The notes under the pieces: generated by a model
Databases searched by the model: none
What the model was told of the DNA's origin: nothing
What the model saw: the letters and a program-made list of their open reading frames with translations, nothing else
Source of the DNA: Bacillus sp. T33-2
Lineage (GTDB): Bacteria; Bacillota; Bacilli; Bacillales; Cytobacillaceae
Direction of reading: 5' to 3'
Length of the DNA: 64,000 nt
Assembly (NCBI RefSeq): GCF_002860205.1
Contig: NZ_PGVB01000021.1
Span: forward strand, 62,001-126,000
Part shown: positions 47,568 to 56,775 of the stretch, piece by piece
Numbering within the stretch: position 1 is the stretch's first letter
Layout: each line of letters starts with the position of its first letter
Made by a program: the position numbers and the translations under genes

Positions 47568-48635
47568 ATGATACAGATGATTTTAACTGGTTTGCTTTGT
47601 GGGGGACTCCTCGGTTTTGTTATGCAAAGAGGCCGATTCTGCCTCACAGGCGGATTCAGGGATATGTATATTGCAAAAGATAACCGGATGTTTTATGCCC
47701 TTCTTATCGCCATCGCTGTACAGAGTGTGGGGGTATATTCATTGATTGAGCTTGGCCTGATCCAATTTTCAGCAGGGGCATTCCCTTGGATTGCTGTTGT
47801 TGTTGGTTCGTTTATTTTCGGAATCGGAATCGTTTTTGCCGGGGGATGTGCAACAGGAACCTGGTACCGTGCAGGTGAAGGCCTGCTTGGCAGCTGGATT
47901 GCCCTTTTCGGCTATATGACCATGGCGGCAATTATGAAAACCGGTCCTTTAATGCCGCTTAATACTGCGATTCAATCCGTACAGGCACCTTCAAACTCCA
48001 TGGCGGAAAGCACAGGATTACCGGTTTGGATCTTTATCGCTGTATTTGCTTTACTTGTCATAGGTGTTGTGGCAAAAGAACTAAAGAAGCCAAAGGTCGT
48101 CATACCTTCTATGAAACCAAAACGGACAGGGCTTGCGCATCTATTGTTCGAAAAGCGCTGGCACCCGTTTTTCACTGCTTTGCTGGTTGGACTTATCGCA
48201 ATCCTGGCATGGCCTCTTAGTGAAGCAACCGGAAGGATGGCCGGATTAGGGATCACCACTCCTTCCGCTAACATTCTTCAATACCTGGTAGGTGGAGATG
48301 TCACTATGTTAAATTGGGGCGTTTTCCTCGTACTTGGAATATTCTTGGGCTCTTTCTTTGCCGCAAAAGCAAGCCGCGAATTCCGTTTTCGTATGCCGGA
48401 TGCAAAAACTGGCATCACAAGTTTCATTGGCGGAAATCTTATGGGCTTCGGGGCATCCCTTGCTGGGGGCTGCTCGATCGGTAACGGTCTGGTCATGACT
48501 GCGATGATGACATGGCAGGGTTGGGTTTCCCTTGTATTCATCATTTTAGGCACATGGACTGCATCTTATTTCGTATTCGTCCGCCCGCATGCCAAAAGGC
48601 GCAATGCAGCGGCGAATCCAGCTATTACTGCTTAG
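47568..48635 (+). CDS. YeeE/YedE-family thiosulfate transporter (TsuA-like)
   Basis: A 355-residue membrane protein with about nine hydrophobic segments and two pseudo-symmetric halves. The Cys-containing signature loops are GRFCLTGGFRD, AGGCATGTWYRAGEG and ASLAGGCSIGNG. The family imports thiosulfate by relay along these Cys; some members serve selenium metabolism. An AAGGAGG RBS lies 6 nt before ATG 47568 (ATG 47565 is also possible). It is followed 12 nt later by tusA, the usual TsuA-TsuB pairing. Confidence 0.85.
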   Translation: MIQMILTGLLCGGLLGFVMQRGRFCLTGGFRDMYIAKDNRMFYALLIAIAVQSVGVYSLIELGLIQFSAGAFPWIAVVVGSFIFGIGIVFAGGCATGTWYRAGEGLLGSWIALFGYMTMAAIMKTGPLMPLNTAIQSVQAPSNSMAESTGLPVWIFIAVFALLVIGVVAKELKKPKVVIPSMKPKRTGLAHLLFEKRWHPFFTALLVGLIAILAWPLSEATGRMAGLGITTPSANILQYLVGGDVTMLNWGVFLVLGIFLGSFFAAKASREFRFRMPDAKTGITSFIGGNLMGFGASLAGGCSIGNGLVMTAMMTWQGWVSLVFIILGTWTASYFVFVRPHAKRRNAAANPAITA

Positions 48636-48647
48636 GAGGAATGCAAT

Positions 48648-48872
48648 ATGAAAAAAACATTGGAAGTAATGGGCAAGGTATGCCCTTTCCCATTGGTTGA
48701 AGCAAAACAAGTTATGGAAGAACTGAACTCAGGCGATGAGCTGGTTATCCAATTTGACTGCACACAGGCGACCGAAAGCCTGCCACGCTGGGCTGCGGAA
48801 GCCGGTCATACAGTTACTGGTTATGAACAGCTCGGCGAGGCTGCCTGGGAGATTGCCATCCAGAAGAAATAG
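48648..48872 (+). CDS. TusA/SirA-like sulfur carrier (TsuB-like)
   Basis: A 74-residue two-layer alpha/beta protein. The CPxP motif (Cys12-Pro-Phe-Pro) carries the persulfide. A second Cys lies in FDCTQATESLPRWA, as in YeeD/TsuB partners of YeeE. It probably takes sulfur from the transporter. TAGGAGG RBS. Cys12 is a Cys codon, not UGA, so it is not a selenoprotein. Confidence 0.87.
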   Translation: MKKTLEVMGKVCPFPLVEAKQVMEELNSGDELVIQFDCTQATESLPRWAAEAGHTVTGYEQLGEAAWEIAIQKK

Positions 48873-48881
48873 TAATGACAT

Positions 48882-48916
48882 AAAGACCTGCATGATAAAC
48901 TTGTGCAGGTCTTTTA
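48882..48916 (+). terminator. Terminator after tusA
   Basis: AAAGACCTGCA and TGCAGGTCTTT stem of 11 bp, 11-nt loop, then T-rich. Confidence 0.88.
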
Positions 48917-49173
48917 TTTATTCCTGTGTAAAATATAACCCATAACATTATGGGTTTTGTCGGACATTGGATTGAAAACAAAATTTGGAAGACATTCAGA
49001 GCGATTTCTTAAAACTAAAAATAGTTCTTTAGCGACACAAGTTGTGTGATGTAGTTTCTAATTTGTCCTTTATCTAAAAAATGATTTTTATTAACTGTTG
49101 CTTCTATTTTATTAATAAGAATATCCTGACGAAAAATCCATATCTCAAATGACTCTTGCTCAACATGATTAAC

Positions 49174-49398
49174 TTATCTCGGATAAAACATTTCATCAAC
49201 TTCCCATGATTCGACCATTTGACGGGCCAACCTTGGATCGTATCCTTTACCCATCAGATAGGCAATAGCTGCTACTTCTGTCATTGCATGGGGAAAAGAT
49301 GTTTTTTGAGCTTCATATAAACCATACTGTACCCATGGTTGGACCCTGGATAAGGTTTCTTGTTTAAGATCATGTGGCATGGTGTAAGTGGGATACAT
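49174..49398 (-). CDS. Conserved hypothetical Bacillus protein, 74 residues
   Basis: It starts MYPTYTMPHDLKQETLSRVQPWVQYG, with helical segments (HAMTEVAAIAYLMGKGYDPRLARQMVESW). I recall similar uncharacterised short proteins in Bacillus. AAAAGGATG is a moderate RBS before ATG 49398. Frames extending further upstream lack an RBS. Confidence 0.65.
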   Translation of the reverse strand: MYPTYTMPHDLKQETLSRVQPWVQYGLYEAQKTSFPHAMTEVAAIAYLMGKGYDPRLARQMVESWEVDEMFYPR

Positions 49399-49692
49399 AA
49401 TATCAACATCCTTTTCAAAATATAGTTGAATATCACAATCCCATTTTATTCGGGTATGCTGAACTTGTGCATCCATGTAACGAACCTTATACAAATATTA
49501 ATAAATGTTGGCCTGTATAGTACTGCATTTCTGTGCTTTTTGTCTTTTGAATCAATAACGTATTGTTTGACAGCATTAAATCAGACAAACCACCTATGCC
49601 AATACACAATAACATGTTATTGGACTAGAGGTTCATTAATTATTAGAATAAGTTAAATTTAAATATATTTTTCCTTGGATCTAATTCTGATT

Positions 49693-50808
49693 TCAATCAA
49701 AAGAACCCATTGTTTGCACCAATTCATTAGATTCTGGAGATACGTAAATGGTTCGGCTTGGAAACGCGACTTCTACTCCCTCATCCTCTAAAATCCCCAT
49801 AATCTCCAAGTTTATTTCATGTTTGATTTTAACGTGTTCTCCCCAAACCGTAGTATTCGTGAAAAAGTACAAAAGGATATCTAGGCTGCTGTCATTATAA
49901 TGATCGAATGCGACCATGATTGTATCCGGATGGACTTCTTCATGAGTCCTCAACAAGTATTCAATCCGGTTAACGACTCTTTGGATTTGTACCTTGGAGG
50001 TTTTATAGTTAAGCCCCAAATGGAAAGTGATTCGTCTTTTCCCCATACGGCTCCAATTGGTAATGGGTTCGTTTGCAAGGGTTGAATTTGGAACGGTAAC
50101 GAGAGCCTGACTGAAAGTCCGGATTTTCGTGCTCCTGAAGTTAATATCTTCTACTGTCCCTTCGACGCTCGGAGTTAGGATCCAATCTCCAATTGAAAAA
50201 GGTTTTTCTGTAACAATGACGATTCCGCCGATGAGATTCCCTACAGCCTCTTTTGCAGCTAAAGCAAATGCAAGTCCCCCTAATCCGAGCCCTGCTACCA
50301 ACCCATTGACGTCATAATCAAATTCCTGCCCAATAATACTGATACTGATAGCAATAAGAATGACACGGATTGTCCTGGAAATGAACGGAAGCAAAATTAA
50401 ATCAATTTTGTTGTTCATTTTTTGGTTAACACTGATTAAAATCCCTGAGGTAGGAGATGACAAATTGAATAAGCCCCATGTAATTAAAACAATGACCATC
50501 GACCGCAAAAACTTTAAAAATAACGTATTATGTTGCTCGATAAAAGGAAAATAATCCATAGCTACGTATAGGCCTACAATAATGAACGCCCATCCTAAAG
50601 GACGTTCAAAGCTTAAACATATCTGTGTCAAGAATTCAGTGGGTGTTTTCCTTGATAATTTTACAATCAATTGAAACAAATATTTTGTAAATATGTTTCT
50701 AAAAAGAATAAATATCAATAAAATCCCTATGGAAATCCCTAAATTTTTTAACATATCATAGTCCAGCCCCGTGGGTAAAAAAGCCATGATAGATGACTTT
50801 ATTAACAT
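49693..50808 (-). CDS. Small-conductance mechanosensitive channel (MscS family)
   Basis: A 371-residue membrane channel that opens under osmotic downshock. It has four or five N-terminal transmembrane helices. The pore-lining helix is GLVAGLGLGGLAFALAAKEAVGNLIGG, with the Gly/Ala packing of MscS TM3. The beta domain follows (GDWILTPSVEGTVEDINFRSTKIRTFSQALVTVPNSTLANEPITNWS), then the C-terminal vestibule. The start at 50808 follows AGAAGG; an ATG at 50829 is possible but lies before that RBS. Confidence 0.9.
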   Translation of the reverse strand: MLIKSSIMAFLPTGLDYDMLKNLGISIGILLIFILFRNIFTKYLFQLIVKLSRKTPTEFLTQICLSFERPLGWAFIIVGLYVAMDYFPFIEQHNTLFLKFLRSMVIVLITWGLFNLSSPTSGILISVNQKMNNKIDLILLPFISRTIRVILIAISISIIGQEFDYDVNGLVAGLGLGGLAFALAAKEAVGNLIGGIVIVTEKPFSIGDWILTPSVEGTVEDINFRSTKIRTFSQALVTVPNSTLANEPITNWSRMGKRRITFHLGLNYKTSKVQIQRVVNRIEYLLRTHEEVHPDTIMVAFDHYNDSSLDILLYFFTNTTVWGEHVKIKHEINLEIMGILEDEGVEVAFPSRTIYVSPESNELVQTMGSFD

Positions 50809-51161
50809 TACATTACCTTCTTTCTTCATATATTACTTTTAGCAGTGAGAGCTCTTAGAAGGATCGAGGGTAAGTTCAAAAATATAACTTCTGAACACCT
50901 GCAATTCAAACCAATACATCCTCATATAATAACTACATAAACGATATATTTGAATACAACAAAAGTCTTAGATTATCGACAATTATTTACTTCAAACAAT
51001 TGTGAAAGGTTAAAATTACCCATCCCGGATTTGCGAATATTACAGACATTGCGGCCAGTTGAAGAAATTATCGAGGAAAAAATAAAAAAGACTACCCAGT
51101 TTTGGGTAAGCCCAGGGTAATCAATAATTACTCAGAACACTTCAAGAAATTTGCCGGAATC
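50809..51161. other. Gene-free stretch
   Basis: About 350 A/T-rich nt. A short hairpin TACCCA-GTTT-TGGGTA is at 51093-51108. Nothing else seen. Confidence 0.4.
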
Positions 51162-51536
51162 CTACCTTGGAATGGACAATTCTTTTATTTTTCCAATCCA
51201 ATCCTTTAAGTTTTCAAATTCATTTGAGTCAAATCCGAAATGCTTCTTTATTAAGCGGACGGATTCTTTCTCTGCCTCACTAAAAACACCATCTGAAAAG
51301 ATCAGCCGAAAGATTTCAGTCAGGACAATATTTTTGGCACGTTCACTTCTGAATAGCCCTAAAATTTTGTCAATGACCAGGCCCTTTATTTTATAATTCT
51401 CAAGGCCCATTTCCTTTTTATACTTGTTTATAATTGGACTTTCATATATAGACAAATTTCCGTCAATTTTAGCAATTAGAGCAGCTAATTCAAGAAAGGC
51501 AATTTTCTCCTCTAACTGGAGCTCTGCGAGGAACAA
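51162..51536 (-). CDS. TerB-like helical protein
   Basis: A 124-residue all-helical protein. LAALIAKIDGNLSIYESPIINKY and the later LIFSDGVFSEAEKESVRLIKKHFG resemble the duplicated acidic helix pair of TerB/tellurite-resistance-like domains (AD-rich metal-binding helices). TTG 51536 follows AGGAG by 11 nt. Function unknown; no ter operon is nearby. Confidence 0.6.
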   Translation of the reverse strand: MFLAELQLEEKIAFLELAALIAKIDGNLSIYESPIINKYKKEMGLENYKIKGLVIDKILGLFRSERAKNIVLTEIFRLIFSDGVFSEAEKESVRLIKKHFGFDSNEFENLKDWIGKIKELSIPR

Positions 51537-51639
51537 TAACTTTCAACTCCTGTTATATTAAATTATTATCATTATACGCACAAATTCTAATAAAGTTTCA
51601 CGCTGAGTCCGCGATTGTTTAGAGTGTGCATTAGATTCA

Positions 51640-52521
51640 TTATAAACCTTTAAATGATACATGTGTTAGTTTATCTGGATTCCTTACAATATAGATATCA
51701 GAAATTCGACCGTCTTTTACATGAAAACAAATGACCGTTTTGACTTGGTCCGCTCCCATTACCAGCAGGCCGGCTTGCCCGTTTACATTGACCATTTGTA
51801 CAATGGCTGGTTCCTCGGCATTACGATTTTGAGACATTAAGTTGTTGATAAAACGAATGACAAGTCCTTTGGAAAATACAGGCTTCAAAGCAGCATATAC
51901 TTTTCCGCCACCGTCAGAATACAGTGTAACATCTTGATACAATAATTGTTCTATCGTCTGAATGTTCCCCTGCTGCAGGGCAATTACGAATGTCTGTATA
52001 ATTTCATCTTTTTTTGGATCAAATGCTGGCTTCAATTCTTCTGTAATAAGTGGAAATTTATTTTTAACCCTGCTTAATATTTTTCTGCAATTAGGAACGC
52101 TACAATTCAAAATTTGAGAAATTGCCGGATAATCGTAGTCCAGTACTTCCCTAAGAATGAAAACGGCCCGCTCCATTGGTTTCAGTTTTTCAAACAGCAA
52201 CAGAATTGCAAATGATACTCCTTCTTCTTTTATTACTTCATGAATTGGATCATTTTCTTGTAAAATCAATGGTTCCGGCAGCCAGGGGCCAGTATAGACT
52301 TGCCGATTGTTTCTGGCTGATTTTAAATGATCTATACATTTGTTTGTAACCATTTTACAAAGGTAAGCTTTCTTTTTTTCTATATGCTCAATTGTTTTTT
52401 CACTTGCCTGTATATACACATCATGAACGATGTCTTCTGCGTCAGAGACAGTACCGAGCATTCTATAGGCTATCGTAAATAAAAGAGGCTTATATTGGCA
52501 ATAGAGATCCTGTAACACCAT
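51640..52521 (-). CDS. ECF41-type RNA polymerase sigma factor
   Basis: A 293-residue extracytoplasmic-function sigma factor. Region 2 (LLFTIAYRMLGTVSDAEDIVHDVYI) and region 4 (HTH around YPAISQILNCSVPNCRKILSRVK) are followed by a SnoaL-like C-terminal extension. ECF41 hallmarks are present: GPWLPEP in the linker, DGGGK in the extension and NPDKL near the end. In this group the extension controls activity in place of an anti-sigma factor. ATG 52521 follows GGAAGGAG by 8 nt, 21 nt after its oxidoreductase partner. Confidence 0.88.
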   Translation of the reverse strand: MVLQDLYCQYKPLLFTIAYRMLGTVSDAEDIVHDVYIQASEKTIEHIEKKKAYLCKMVTNKCIDHLKSARNNRQVYTGPWLPEPLILQENDPIHEVIKEEGVSFAILLLFEKLKPMERAVFILREVLDYDYPAISQILNCSVPNCRKILSRVKNKFPLITEELKPAFDPKKDEIIQTFVIALQQGNIQTIEQLLYQDVTLYSDGGGKVYAALKPVFSKGLVIRFINNLMSQNRNAEEPAIVQMVNVNGQAGLLVMGADQVKTVICFHVKDGRISDIYIVRNPDKLTHVSFKGL

Positions 52522-52541
52522 ACCTTTTGCTCCTTCCATCA

Positions 52542-53705
52542 TTAATGCACAATGCTGCCAACATTCCATGTATACTCTCGTATTTTTTGTGCCAATTTAC
52601 CTGAGAATGCAAAATCCATGCCCCATTTTTGCGCCAATACAAAACTATCGTTTGGACCTAGTCCGATACAAAGAAAATCAGGGTAGTTTTGATGTGCGGC
52701 TGAATGGTGTCCTTGGATTTGCGCACGCATAATTTTAGCAAGTCGCTGTGCTTGGGAAATCGCTTCTTTGCAGCTCATTGCAGCCGCTTTTCCACTAGTA
52801 GGGTCAACCACATGAACGCAGTCTCCAATGGCATATATATTTTCACTATCGGCTAAGCGGTACCTGGAATCCACGTTTATTTTTCCTTCTTCGTTGAGGG
52901 GAAGGCCTATGTTGATAAGGGTAGGATGGGGCTGTAATCCCACGGTCCAAATGCAGGCATCCACTTCAAGTATAGTCTTGTCAGAAAAATAGACTTTACC
53001 ATTTAGAAATTTTTCTGCCTTTTTATTGTGAATTACTGTAATACCCCGGTTTATTAACCTTTGCTCAAGCCTTTCGCTCACTTTTAATGGAGCTTCCATT
53101 AATAATCTCTGTTTATGATTAATGAGAAATACTTCAACATTTTCGTGCTTAAATCCTGCTTTTTTAGTTTCTTCTTTCAACCATGCCGATACTTCAGCTG
53201 CGGTTTCAATACCCGTTATTCCACTTCCGGCGATTACCAATCGAATTGTATGCCTGGAGGAACCCAGCATCCCCAATAAATGCTGCCGAATACGTTGTGC
53301 GCTGTCCAGGTTGCTGAGGGAAATTCCTCCACAATCTGAATGAACTTCCCGTACCACACTTCCCAGGGCTAGTACGAGCTGGTCATATTCCAGAAGCATC
53401 AATTCCCCACCCTCCCTGGCAATGTTTACCGTCTGGTTATCAGCATTTACTGTTCTTAACTCTCCCTCGATGAACTCAATCATTGAGCCGCAATAATGGT
53501 TGAGTGGAACAAATAAATCAGTCACATCTTCATTTACGATCCCTTTAAATAATTTTACCTTTTTAAAATGAAATGGGTTTTTGTCAACCAGGACAATCCT
53601 GATGTGTTTCTTTAGCTCAATATGAAACTCTTTCTTTAATGATTCTATAAGATTGATCCCTGCATAGCCCCCACCTACAACAACAATTGTCTTTACATTT
53701 TTCAT
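52542..53705 (-). CDS. NADH dehydrogenase-like FAD oxidoreductase (NDH-2 family)
   Basis: A 387-residue flavoprotein. It has an N-terminal GGGYAGI FAD fold, a second Rossmann motif AGSGITGIETAAE for NAD(P)H, and the FAD-binding NIYAIGDCVHV near residue 285. It may feed electrons to quinone. It is the partner gene of the ECF41 sigma factor, which such sigma factors normally control together with themselves. AAAAAGGAG RBS. Confidence 0.87.
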   Translation of the reverse strand: MKNVKTIVVVGGGYAGINLIESLKKEFHIELKKHIRIVLVDKNPFHFKKVKLFKGIVNEDVTDLFVPLNHYCGSMIEFIEGELRTVNADNQTVNIAREGGELMLLEYDQLVLALGSVVREVHSDCGGISLSNLDSAQRIRQHLLGMLGSSRHTIRLVIAGSGITGIETAAEVSAWLKEETKKAGFKHENVEVFLINHKQRLLMEAPLKVSERLEQRLINRGITVIHNKKAEKFLNGKVYFSDKTILEVDACIWTVGLQPHPTLINIGLPLNEEGKINVDSRYRLADSENIYAIGDCVHVVDPTSGKAAAMSCKEAISQAQRLAKIMRAQIQGHHSAAHQNYPDFLCIGLGPNDSFVLAQKWGMDFAFSGKLAQKIREYTWNVGSIVH

Positions 53706-54260
53706 TGTAATCGTCTCCTTTTTATCGTTTTATACAATAACGATTAAAGAAGGCATTTTGTGACCATTTTTAAAAAACACAAAATAATTCATTATGAGAA
53801 ACGAAAAAGCAAATCTCAATAACCTCCTTTGCACTGCCCGTGTAATAAAAACTGGATAGCCTCTTCGACTATCCAGCATCTATTATTTTTCTTTTCTATT
53901 ATCATATAATATGCTTCAACTCCAAAATACAAAACCACCCTTAAAAGGATGGCTCTGTAAAAGAATATGGCTAAATCAAATTATTCTTCTTCTATTGTTA
54001 TTTTCCGAATCATAATATCAATTTCTTCTTTCTCATAAATATCATCCAGATCAAATTGACATATAGAAAAGAAAATTAAGTATCTAAAGGAGCTAGCCAA
54101 ACTTCTTAAATAAGTTAGAAAATCGTACAACCTCTGATCTATAATTTTTCGTACCATCTGATTTTGTATATAAAAAAGGATAGCCTTTAAATCGACTACC
54201 CTGTTAATAACATTTAAGGGATTGTAAGTTATTTTTTAAGTTTCAATTTGGTTTTATAAT
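53706..54260. other. Gene-free stretch
   Basis: About 550 A/T-rich nt. It includes one terminator at 53845-53876 and the promoter region of the oxidoreductase gene. Other short frames are not supported. Confidence 0.4.
53845..53876 (-). terminator. Minus-strand terminator
   Basis: CTGGATAG and CTATCCAG stem with a 9-nt loop; on the minus strand TTTTTATT follows. It would insulate the ndh-ECF41 operon from upstream transcription. Confidence 0.7.
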
Positions 54261-54425
54261 CTATTTTGGTGAAGGGACATTATTTTGATTAAGCATTCCA
54301 GAAGCTAATGGAACGAATCGTTGAACGGTTTTACTGATGCCGCCCCCTCTTCTCATACTATAATAAGCAGCTGCACCAATGCCAACAGATGCTAATAATG
54401 GTAACCATCTTTGTTGATTATTCAC
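54261..54425 (-). CDS. Small membrane-associated hypothetical protein
   Basis: A 54-residue protein with one hydrophobic segment (WLPLLASVGIGAAAYYSM) and a basic Arg-Gly turn. GTG 54425 follows an ideal GGAGGTGAT RBS. It resembles short uncharacterised Bacillus proteins of the same build. Confidence 0.65.
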   Translation of the reverse strand: MNNQQRWLPLLASVGIGAAAYYSMRRGGGISKTVQRFVPLASGMLNQNNVPSPK

Positions 54426-54534
54426 TTTAATCACCTCCAGATAAAAATTGCTTGGTACCTGTTTAAATTTTGTTTTCTTAAAGATTTTTATGAGGTTCAA
54501 ACATTTCCAACTGAATTGTACTTGAAACCAAAGA

Positions 54535-54575
54535 AGGCGGCTTTAAAGACCGTGTCTTGTTCTTTAAAGCCGCCT
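54535..54575. repeat. 15-bp perfect inverted repeat without U-tract
   Basis: AGGCGGCTTTAAAGA (54535-54549) and its exact complement (54561-54575), 11-nt loop. It is not followed by a T-run on either strand. Confidence 0.8.
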
Positions 54576-54665
54576 GCTCCGCACAAAGAATTTTTACATT
54601 ACCTACGGAGAAGAAACTCAAGACAAAATACATCTATGTCATCACGTATATAGCCTTCGGTTACA

Positions 54666-55286
54666 TCAACTCTTTTTCTCAAGCTGTCTGTCATGCAATT
54701 TTGTTAATAACAGCAGCGATAGAAGTGCACCTGTAAGTGAGAGTGAGATGTCCCATTGTGTATCCCAAGTAGATCCCTGAGCCCCTAAAAAGTCCTTTTG
54801 CACTTTCCCGCCATTATTAACGTATGAGCTCAGCCATTCAGCGATTTCATAGAGTGCTGCAATCGTAGTAACCATACTAATAACAATAGCAAATAGCCAT
54901 GCACCTTTTTTGAGGGGGGTTTTTCGGAGCAAGATCTCTCTAATTACAATTGCAAGAAGCCCCTTAAGGAAATGGCCAAATCTGTCATAGTAGTTTCGGC
55001 TGAGGTCGTATTGGTCTTTCAGCCAATCAAAGGCTGGGACATTGGAATAGACATAATGGCCGCCAATAAAGGTTAGGATTGATAATAAGGCAATAATGAC
55101 ATAGGACAAAGTGGTGAACCGAAACCTTTTATATGTCGCCACTACAGGAATTAAGGCTAAAATGGTTGGTCCCGCCTCCATCAGCCACGAATGATAGCGA
55201 TAAGGTTTGATGACGGACCAGATTAAAACGGCAATTACAATTAACAGCAGTATGACATGAACAGACGTGCTCTTATCTTTTTTCAC
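54666..55286 (-). CDS. DUF2238 (YjdF-like) membrane protein
   Basis: A 206-residue protein with about six transmembrane segments. The YDRFGHFLKG and ALYEIAEWLSSY motifs and the late GSTWDTQWDISLSLTGALL segment are the DUF2238 pattern. GTG 55286 follows GGAGTGGG by 5 nt. Function unknown. Confidence 0.8.
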   Translation of the reverse strand: MKKDKSTSVHVILLLIVIAVLIWSVIKPYRYHSWLMEAGPTILALIPVVATYKRFRFTTLSYVIIALLSILTFIGGHYVYSNVPAFDWLKDQYDLSRNYYDRFGHFLKGLLAIVIREILLRKTPLKKGAWLFAIVISMVTTIAALYEIAEWLSSYVNNGGKVQKDFLGAQGSTWDTQWDISLSLTGALLSLLLLTKLHDRQLEKKS

Positions 55287-55588
55287 ATTTACCCACTCCA
55301 GTAAAATTGTCTTTGTTTCAGTATTCCTGATAAAACTTCTCTTCATGCACAGCGGGGATCGCAAAAACGTTAGAAGCAATTAAAGGTAGAAAGTGTCTCG
55401 TTCACTTTTTAAGGTGGTAAAACCACCATATACTCGTACTCCACATAAAAAATGCTCATTAGAAGAAACGTGTAGTGGGGCTAGCTTTGTATTCGGATGA
55501 GGAAAGTTTATAACAACTTGGGGCGTGTTTTTTCATGGAAAGGCTCAATTATTGTTAAAGTGAATAACATACATGAGGTGGTGAGTAA
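55287..55588. other. Intergenic region with divergent promoters
   Basis: About 300 nt between the DUF2238 gene and the GYQ-repeat gene. No gene or clear element seen. Confidence 0.35.
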
Positions 55589-55867
55589 ATGCATAATCAA
55601 AATAAATTCTATTACAACTCTGTCAATCCGATGTATGCACAACAACATAAGAAATTAGATAATTACGATGCAAAGCAACAGATGGTACAGCCGGGCGGGG
55701 AAAAAGCTAGGCAACAAGCAGGGTATCAAGAGGGGTATCAAGCAGGATATCAAACGGGATATCAGGCAGGACAGCAGGCATGGCAACAACAGGGACAACA
55801 GCCATGGCAACAGCCAGGACAACAAACAGGGCATCCTCACGCTGGGCATCGGTTTGGTCCCAGATAG
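55589..55867 (+). CDS. Gln/Gly/Tyr repeat protein, spore-coat-like
   Basis: A 92-residue low-complexity protein. The middle is made of GYQ(E/A/T)GYQAG tetrad repeats, then a QQGQQPWQQPGQQ stretch, and a His-rich end (GHPHAGHRFGPR). A strong GAGGTGGTGAG RBS supports translation. The composition recalls spore coat or exosporium-associated proteins; no family match is claimed. The repeats may expand or contract. Confidence 0.65.
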   Translation: MHNQNKFYYNSVNPMYAQQHKKLDNYDAKQQMVQPGGEKARQQAGYQEGYQAGYQTGYQAGQQAWQQQGQQPWQQPGQQTGHPHAGHRFGPR

Positions 55868-55883
55868 GGGGTCTTTCCTTTTG

Positions 55884-56576
55884 CTACTTTCTCCTTAAAT
55901 GAGGTTCCTTTCTTTTAATCTGCCTATTCACCATAAATAATAAGTACGTCGCCATTGCAATATAAAAGAATACTGGTATGTACTCAAAAGTCGTCATCAC
56001 AACTAAATAAAATAGATAGAAAAAAAATAAGGCAATGATCATGCTATTTTTAGGCAGATTCATCTTTTTTAGACTTGGAATCTTTATTGTACTAATCATC
56101 AAGATACTTAAGCCGAAGAATAAAATAGAGAATATCCACAGCGGAATTATTTTTACATATAGGACTAGAAATGTAATGATCGCACCGGCTATTGTTATGG
56201 GAATCCCTTTAAAATATTTAAGTGATTCTTCTTGCGGGGTTAAATTGAAACGGGCTAACCGGTAAGCCCCAAACACCGGAAACAATCCAGACATAATGAT
56301 CCCAATCATTTGTAAATCAGCAAAATACGTATATGCGGATAATAACGCAGGCGCCACACCGAAAGATACAATATCGGCTAAAGAATCTAATTCTTTTCCT
56401 ATACCGTTTGTTAAACCCAGTATCCTTGCCACTCGGCCATCCAGCGCATCCAGGATCAAGGCAATGAAAATACACACGGTCGCATTTTTGACATCAACAC
56501 TAAATATATAATTGATTGATAAAAATCCACAGTATAAATTCCCTAAAGTTAATACATTAGGTATGTGCTTCTCCAT
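55884..56576 (-). CDS. pssA: CDP-diacylglycerol-serine O-phosphatidyltransferase
   Basis: A 230-residue membrane enzyme of the CDP-alcohol phosphotransferase family, making phosphatidylserine from CDP-diacylglycerol and serine. The catalytic motif DALDGRVARILG...GKELDSLAD has all required Asp residues. It begins HIPNVLTLGNLYCG, with about seven hydrophobic segments. ATG 56576 follows GAGGAG. It is longer than B. subtilis PssA (about 177), and no psd follows, so another alcohol acceptor is possible. It lies downstream of the aldolase and dehydrogenase genes on the same strand. Confidence 0.85.
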   Translation of the reverse strand: MEKHIPNVLTLGNLYCGFLSINYIFSVDVKNATVCIFIALILDALDGRVARILGLTNGIGKELDSLADIVSFGVAPALLSAYTYFADLQMIGIIMSGLFPVFGAYRLARFNLTPQEESLKYFKGIPITIAGAIITFLVLYVKIIPLWIFSILFFGLSILMISTIKIPSLKKMNLPKNSMIIALFFFYLFYLVVMTTFEYIPVFFYIAMATYLLFMVNRQIKRKEPHLRRK

Positions 56577-56775
56577 TGTAAACTCCTCGTGTTCAACGTC
56601 TTTTGGCATCTCATATCTATAAAATGTCGGGTATGAGCTCATCCACTACTTTTTTCATTTTGGAATTCTGCTCTTAGTCAAATTGAACTAATGCTATGAT
56701 CATGCGACTGATATTATCGATTATTATCTTGACAACTTGAATCATTGTTAATACCCCGCTTTTATTATAAAACAA

